Both the position numbers and the translations under genes were made by a program. Shown here one piece after another: positions 57,101 to 64,000 of a DNA stretch of 64,000 bases (position 1 is its first letter; each line of letters begins with the position of its first letter). The notes below the pieces were generated by a model. It had not been told where the DNA came from, did not search any database, and saw only the letters and a list, made by a program, of their open reading frames with translations. The stretch lies in NCBI GenBank assembly GCA_914767715.1, contig OU612066.1, positions 9,119,001 to 9,183,000 on the forward strand, read 5' to 3'. Source of the stretch: Membranipora membranacea. Taxonomy: Eukaryota; Bryozoa; Gymnolaemata; Cheilostomatida; Membraniporidae.

Positions 57101-60100
57101 CGAAGTGTCTGTCAGTGTCCATAGAGAGCTTGCAGATAGTTTCAGATGATTGGAGTAATTAGGTAAACCTGTCACATCTTTGTAGGCCCTGGTTATTATG
57201 TGATTGATGTGGTACAACTTTCAACTTGTTACCTATTCATAGATATGATGAGATGGACTCATCCTACCCTGTCCACCCATCAAGATTCCCGTCAGACAGG
57301 AAGTTGGAGAGGCGCACCAGTAGACAGTCGGACAGACAGAACTCGACAGCACTTTCTCGACAGGACTCGGGAGTGAGCAGTCACTCCTCCAGATCTCAGA
57401 ACACTGTAGAGTACGACTCTGCCAGCAGGATCTCCTCACTCACTCAGCAGAGCAGCGACAGCGGCTCATCGGGTCACCAGCTCAGCAGACAGGAAAGTGA
57501 CGCTGCCTCCTCATACAGCTCTAGAGCTTCAACCAACTCAACATGTAAGTATTAGTAACTGCTGCTGTATTAGTAGCCTTTGTGTATTAGTAGTTTTGCT
57601 GTATTAGTAGTTTTGCTGAATTAGTAGCGTTTCTGTATTAGTAGCTTGCTGTATTAGTAATGTTGCTGTATCGGTAGTGTTTCTGTGTTAGTAGTGTTGC
57701 TGTATTAGTAGTGTTTTTGTGTTAGTACTCTTGTTGCCATCAGAGCTGTTGTGTTCAGAGAAATTATTGTCCAACTCGGAAACATTGAACATCTGAAGGT
57801 GTTGAAATCAGAATATTTGGTCTAAGATATTTGATTATCGTAAATGTACTTCGTACTGATTTACATATTTCGCTCAGGTTATGAGTCAGTTGGTAACTGG
57901 GTGTCAAGTTTTAATTTCCTGAGATCGCCTAAGATGAAAATTTGGTCACCTAGTCCTTCACTGAGATGAGCTTGCTCAACTCAATCGACTCCATTATTTG
58001 TGACTACTATTAATCAGACACCTGTAGGATCATCCTAATGTTAGCAAAGTGCACTCAAACAACTTAATCTCAATAGTTTGATTGGGAATTGTTGATCTTT
58101 ACCTATTACTACAACTTGAGGCTACAGACAAAACTAGTTGTTGAGCAATCAGGATAATTGTAAGGATGTAACAATGTATAGAAGATTGCTTCAGTCTAAG
58201 CAATCATTACTCAACAACAACAAAGGATCCCCTCTCTGCCATCAGTCTGGATGAAGAATTAGTTCACTGCTCACTCACTCACTCACTCAGTTTGTACTGG
58301 CTTTGAGGGTGTTCTGTCCATCCCTGGAATATATTTTGCAAAAACAAACTAAAAAAAATAATTACAACTAGAACTCTTTCCTTCAATTAGAAAAGATAAT
58401 TAGAATAAAATGGCTACCTGGTTTAGATTTTGTTGCGCTTTGTTTTTTGGATTGCAGTGCTTTAGAGCTAAATAAACAGTCAGACACAATGATTCATGTT
58501 TAATCGCCAATGTCTAATGAAACCTAAGAACCGTTACCCATAAAATACGAGTGCAACTGATATTTCTCATCAAGATCTTGTCTGTGATTGAAACAACAAT
58601 ATATTTGAGCTTGAGCTACACAATATTTGTTATGACCGAGTATGACCGAGCGATTTCATGTTGTCCTGTTCTCTATCAACAGTTTCCTCCGCAGTGGAAA
58701 GTGAAGACACAGGTTACAGTGCTCAGTTTAGTTATGAGGAGAAAAAGAAGGAGAAGAAAAAAGTATCAATGAGAAGCAAGAAATCAAAAAATCAGCATCT
58801 TAGCAGCGATACTGTGAGGTAACTATCACTAAAACATGCCAGATAGTCATCTTTGCCTTTTAGCCACTCGATTCATGTGAAAAAGGATGGCCTTTTAGCG
58901 ATGAATGTTTTTAATGACAGATTGTTGCAAGTAATTGCACCTATAGGAGGTATATTTCTTATGACAGGCTATCATTATAGTGTAGTGTAGCTTGGCACTT
59001 TGCCAACTTGCTTTTGCGCAAGCCTACTCTTGACATCAAGAGTTGTCCTCTCATGTTGTTGTGTGGATGATTCCCAAGTTAACAATGTATTGAGTATATT
59101 AAAATCAGTTTTTCCCCTTTCAAAAATATACTGATCCCTTAGTATCTAGCTATCATATGATTGCCAAAAGGTCATAATGAACTGCGTGTTATCTTCAGGT
59201 ACCATTCAAAGAGTCAAGCGGACTTACTCAATGTTCACCAAAGCTATGATGACAACAGTTTATCTCGAGAAAGGTGTGAACATGATCCTGAGCAAAAAGC
59301 ATTCTCTTATGCCACTCTACCGCGTAAAAAGAGGGCGGTCTCAGCACCGCAACAACCTGTTGTGCCAGTGAAGGGTCCAGAGGCTAGAGCTATGGAAGAC
59401 ATGTGGAAAAATGGAACGGATCTGGGTAAGCAGAGCTAAACAGTTACATCTTGATTTGGTACTTTATTATTCCTTATTGTCTCGTAACAGTAAACACATT
59501 TTAATTGGAAATGAAGGCAGTCCAGAGCCTAGGTCAAATATGTTTATCAGAATTCCGTATTTATTACGAAAAATGTTTGGATTTAGATAACATCTAAAAC
59601 AATCCAATATGATTTTCAACCCAATCAAAGTCTAAACAAAATCTATATGACAGTTTAATTAGCATAAACATGGCAGCGGACTGCTGTCACCGAATATATG
59701 AATGACATTTGACCGCGACAGAGTTTTTGCCTACATTAAAACCATACAGTAAAACCAAACAGTAAAATCATACAGAAAGCATACCGTCAAAAAATAAAGT
59801 ATATATATAATTTTATATATAATTATATATATAATAATTTTTATCTACATATTTCAGATGCTGACATGCCTTCGGAAGCTCCACCAAGTGTAAACTCCCG
59901 AATTCAAATGTTTAATGGTAACCCGCCAGATCAAAAGACTGATGTTCAGGGCTCATTTGGTAAACCTCCTGAGATAAAACCCCTTCTTCCTCTGAGAACT
60001 ACTAGCAAAGAAGGAGAGAGCACCTCGTATATAAGTAGAAGTCATGTAGAGAAAATCATGAATCAACAACGCAAGGTACGCAGAAAATAAGATTCTTCAA

Positions 60101-63100
60101 TACATTGCAGTTCACTTAATTCAAACCTCTGGGGACAAAAAAAAATTGTCCTAATTTGGCAGAGTCTGAATTAAGTGACGCTAGAATGCATTGAGATCTG
60201 GATGAAGGGACCAGTTTTCCTTGTCTGAATTAACAGGAGTTCTGAATCAACCAGCTTACACTGTAGTTTACTGTGTTACATTCACAGTTTGCATCTGGTC
60301 AATTACCTCATGTAAGGGTAAATTTGGCATTTTTTCATCTCCTGTTCAGTTTATCTCCCTGAAGTTGTATAGTGTGTTTATGTACAGTAAATTCTGCTTG
60401 TGATGGTAATATTTGTTCATAATATTCTTTCAACATTTTGAATACATCTTAAATGTCATCGTTTTAATGGATAAATATAAATATCCTGTTGGGAAATGTC
60501 ACGTCTCATGTTCAATATAATGACATTTGACAGGTGTCTACGCGTGCCCCTATGAAGATGATGAGACCTACATACGAGGAGTTTCAGTTACCTGAGGAGT
60601 ATATGGCTACTGATAATAATAAGAAACTAGAGCTCAAGTTTGATCAGGCAGATAATACGTCATTGAGCTCTCTAAAGGATTCTGGTTACAGGTAAAACCT
60701 AACATCCTAGTATTCTTATTCAATGATGGTCATAAAACTATTCTATGGGGACAAATGGATATAATGCATAGTATCTTTCTGTCATTGCTACAATGTCTGT
60801 CTGAGGTTGTGAGATACCAATAAATGTGTTAATGTTGAGACGCGGTACTCAATATGACTGTGACATGCAACACACACTCACTTTAGCTTTGTTTACAGTT
60901 AGGTCCTTAGTGTAATTTAGACCTTGCCACTGCTTTCTCGGTTAGACTAAGAGTTTCAAAACGATACCAAAACCTAAAAGGTGATAGAGGTGCTTTAAAG
61001 ATGTTGCTTTTATTTGAAAATCATGAACTCATGGCCCACCAAGTCCTCATTTTATTTACATTGCCTTACATTGCATTTCAGTCCTTACAAATTACTTGTA
61101 GCTTAACTATAAATTTTCATCATTTCTTCTGATATTTCTAGAAGTCTTGGAGATCAAGGTAGTAATTCAGCTAGCAGCGTCTCGAGTGTGTCTGCAGACT
61201 CGCCAACAACAAACAGCTCATTCAACTTTGATACAAGAGAGCACATCTACTATGAGCCACCGCCTATACTATCAGAATGTCACCGGGAGCGCACAACTTC
61301 AGTACACCATCAAGGTATGAAGTTTCATTATGGTATTTCCAGAAAAGTAAATAGTATAATACCGAGTAAGTTTTGCTTGTCGCGTGTGGCAGTGGGGGTG
61401 AAATGCATCAATCATGGTAAGCTATCAGCTATTTTTTATTTTACACTTTTTGAAGTTTATGAAGGGGAAGGAAGGGGATTGTCTGTCGGCTGGCTGATAT
61501 TCAATACTTGAATATGACTAGATATTGTCTAGATATTGAATATGACTAGATAGACTTCTCTGATATTCAACAATGTTATTTTTGTGATATAGATGACGTT
61601 GTGCAGGACTTTGATGAGTTCCCTCCTCCTCCACCTGAGCTGTTAAATGGTAACCACAGTAAACAGTTATCTGAAGCTAGCATACTATCAGAGGCGAGTA
61701 CACTGAAACACAGGAAAACTCCATCAGTGGAGAGTCTCGACGCTCTGCCTACAAGCACTGACACTGGATGTCAGGACATAACCGACAGCATCTCTAGTCT
61801 GTCTCTCAACGGTCAGTATTTCTGTCGTTTTTAGACTTCAAAAAAATTAAATTTAAAAGTCACTAAAAATATCATTAAGTTTCATTCCCACAGCACATAC
61901 TCTGGAAGGTTTATAATGGACACATTTGCCATCAAGGCTAAACTAACTTTTAAAACATTGAAACTATCTTGCATAAGAACAAAAAAATTCAATATGTATG
62001 AAAATATAAGTGTTCATTGCACTAACCTTTTATTGTTTTGACTTGGAATGTTTGTTTACTTGACAAGGCTATTTATTTGATTGTGATTGCTATACATTCA
62101 ACAATAAAGCATCATGGTTCAGTGTTCAATGGTTATTCTCCTCTTTCTTTCAATAGGCGACTCAAAGTTGAATTCGATGCTAAAATCTGCTGACGATTAT
62201 CTGAATAAGTCTCTTAACCAGGAAGACTCTAATGATCTCAGTACTTCATTGATATGTTGTAAACAAGCAGTCAGTAAGTAAACTAAACAGTTCTCTCTCC
62301 AAAAGGGAGGCAATTCCACAAATACATTATATATTGTATTGAATTGTATTGTATTAAATTATACCCATCTTTTGTCCGATATATCTGAACCGCAGATGAA
62401 TTTGATATGCAGGCAGATCTTGCCTTTTCTTTCTTCATTAACTCACAATATCTTGTTGATCTCAAAACCTAACCATCTAACTCACCTGAATTATTTGACT
62501 GTGCAAACTTCTAGCCAATCAGAACAACCTGGGATCTACTGTATTACATAAAAACTACATGTAACGCTATGTTATGTTATGTGCGTTGTGTTGTATTTGT
62601 TTAATTCACCCCAATTCTTATTTTAGGTGTGCTGAGCTCGGTGTTACAACAAAAACCAGATGACAGGACCATTGAGATGGTAGTCAAGAACAAACTAGAC
62701 TTCTGTGTCAGCCGGTCTACTGCTCTTCACCAGAAAATCATCAATGCGAAAGAGAAAGAGGCAAAGGAAAGGGAAGTAGCAACCAATCAAACTCACGCCT
62801 CAAAGTTTACCAGGCCACCTACAATGGGAGAATTACATATAGACAATCAAATAAAAAGGGAAACAGCGTCGTCAGACTACACGCCACTGAACATGGCGAT
62901 ACATCGGGCCCCTAAACCTCCTGTACGACAAGGCTCCGCAGAGCGAGACCTGTCTAGTCATAGACTCAGTCGAACTGATAGTCAAATCAGTAACAGCAGT
63001 AGTGGGTCGGGGCGTACAATCAGTACCTGCTCTAACTCAAGATCCCAAAGTTCTCCCAGAGTTGGTCCTGAGGCTAAACAGGTACACAGTATGCCACCAC

Positions 63101-64000
63101 AGCTGCAGCATTCTTTGTCACAACTAAAACAGAAAGAGTCACATCTACATCAAATACAGCGTCAGCAATCCCAACCTACACACCGGCCTGTCTCACAACC
63201 TCAACCAGTACAGCGCCAGATGTCTCAACCCTCAAGAAATGTACAGCCAGTAAATAACAGAACCCAATCCCATAATGCTGTGCAATCCCAACTAGTCGCT
63301 CATCACTCTCAACAGTTTCAGCCAATCAGACAGTCTCAGCCTCCACACATAGTACAACATCCCCAGCCACAGCTGGCAACAAGCCAAGCTCCGCCCATAA
63401 GTCGGCAGAGTTCAACCAGCTCAAATAAATCAGTGACTTTGCCTGCAAACGCTCACAATCTCTATAAAGAAGTGAATATACCAACCACTCTCCAGAGAAA
63501 TGACTATATAAGGGAAGGTTACAGAGCTCCTGCTTTAACTGAGAGATGCGGCTGTCCAAGTCCATCTGTCATACCTCCTCCAAGAGAGTTCCAGGAGCCA
63601 TCTGCCCCTTCACCCGTCATCAAACAATCATCTTATGACTCATCAAACGTGAGCAGTACTCAAAACCAACGAGCATACAGCTCAGCATCGCAACAACCTG
63701 CTCAGCCATACAGCAGGAGCGCAAGCAGTACTAATACATACGCTCCCCCTTATCCTCCTAAAATGCATATCAGCAATCACAATCAACCTACATGTAGCCA
63801 ATCGATCCCGCCTAGACCTACAGTCGCCCCTACTCATGACATTAGTTATAACAGGGATATATCACAAAAACATTCTAAAAAGGATATAAGGGATATACTC
63901 GTACAGGACATGTTAAAGCGACAGGGTAACCCCTCACCTAGTAATACTACAGGACCTACTGCGGATATAGGCCGCTCAGTGACTTCTAATACGCAACCTA
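45181..64000 (+). CDS. Ubiquitin-specific protease of the USP53/USP54 type (3' part beyond window)
   Basis: Exons: 45181-45357, 45916-46008, 47752-47886, 49191-49304, 50249-50331, 52237-52348, 52938-52995, 53959-54056, 55258-55425, 56171-56327, 56608-56719, 57243-57544, 58683-58818, 59199-59425, 59858-60075, 60534-60691, 61142-61314, 61593-61811, 62157-62273 and 62627-64000+. All phases join (at least 1410 codons). In-frame TGA at 45175-45177 fixes the start. Residues 40-365 form a USP fold: Cys box [18 protein letters not shown] (Cys52), [36 protein letters not shown], a zinc site (Cys176, 179, 237, 241) and His box [13 protein letters not shown] (His323) with FDD (340-341). Vertebrate USP53/54 were long listed as inactive and later shown to cleave Lys63-linked chains; the triad is intact here. 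The remainder is disordered: a Ser/Arg-rich segment in exon 12, proline runs in exon 18, a short coiled coil and a Gln/Ser-rich last exon that is still open at the edge. Confidence 0.93.
47528..47630. repeat. 103-bp inverted-repeat element (MITE)
   Basis: Terminal CTTAAACTGTG / CACAGTTTAAG, with CATTTCATTATCAACCAC inside, shared with 6876-6925. In a USP-gene intron. Confidence 0.5.
50332..52236. other. USP gene intron 5 (1.9 kb)
   Basis: No exon, RNA gene or classified repeat recognised. The other long USP introns (46009-47751, 47887-49190 and 54057-55257) are similar apart from the element at 47528. Confidence 0.35.
52384..52396. repeat. Poly-G tract (13 G)
   Basis: Thirteen consecutive G, 35 bp after the donor of USP exon 6. 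G-runs close to a donor can affect splice choice; this is inference. Confidence 0.9.
57562..57735. repeat. About 18-bp imperfect minisatellite
   Basis: About ten diverged copies of TGCTGTATTAGTAGTTTT starting 18 bp after the donor of USP exon 12. Confidence 0.8.
60109..60180. repeat. Small inverted-repeat element
   Basis: TTCACTTAATTCAAAC at the left and GTCTGAATTAAGTGAC at the right are inverted copies, with about 40 bp between, in a USP intron. Confidence 0.5.

Overview
This window is nuclear DNA from an animal, most likely a marine invertebrate; a mollusc or another lophotrochozoan fits best, but that placement is inference. It is AT-rich. Its genes are split into many short exons with GT-AG borders and consistent phases, separated by introns of 0.1-4 kb filled with small inverted-repeat transposons, satellites and a retroelement relic. 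There are no operons, no bacterial features and no CRISPR arrays.

Six protein-coding genes can be assembled. (1) 1-2542 (-): a D-2-hydroxyacid dehydrogenase of the GRHPR / 2-ketogluconate-reductase type, running off the left edge. (2) 4683-11948 (-): a complete 315-residue protein whose only recognised domain is an SRA-YDG fold, the modified-cytosine reader otherwise known from UHRF1. (3) 17904-26432 (+): a complete 537-residue NR1-type nuclear receptor with an unusual P-box. (4) 28122-30849 (-): a 332-residue protein resembling a ciliary/sperm microtubule-inner protein. (5) 31155-40174 (+): the DEAD-box helicase DDX42, 16 exons, 722 residues. (6) 45181-64000+ (+): a USP53/USP54-type deubiquitinase, at least 20 exons, running off the right edge. 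Genes 4 and 5 are head to head, with about 305 bp between start codons.

The spaces between exons hold much of the unusual material. Intron 1 of the SRA gene carries a decayed Gag-only LTR element with a tRNA-Leu-type primer-binding site. The gap between the SRA and receptor genes holds a 3.26-kb foldback element flanked by TA. The receptor gene is crowded: hAT-like 100-bp MITEs of one family sit within 30 bp of three successive splice donors, and there are also a 345-bp near-perfect hairpin, a 12-bp satellite, a 33-bp minisatellite ending just before the first ligand-binding-domain exon, and a pair of dispersed repeats. DDX42 has an apparent tRNA-derived SINE in an intron and a perfect 28-bp palindrome in its 3' UTR.

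The genes do not form one pathway. They are a set of neighbours covering metabolism, DNA-modification reading, transcription, cilia, splicing and ubiquitin signalling. The strongest candidate for something undescribed is the free-standing SRA protein, whose base pocket and minor-groove finger both differ from UHRF1.
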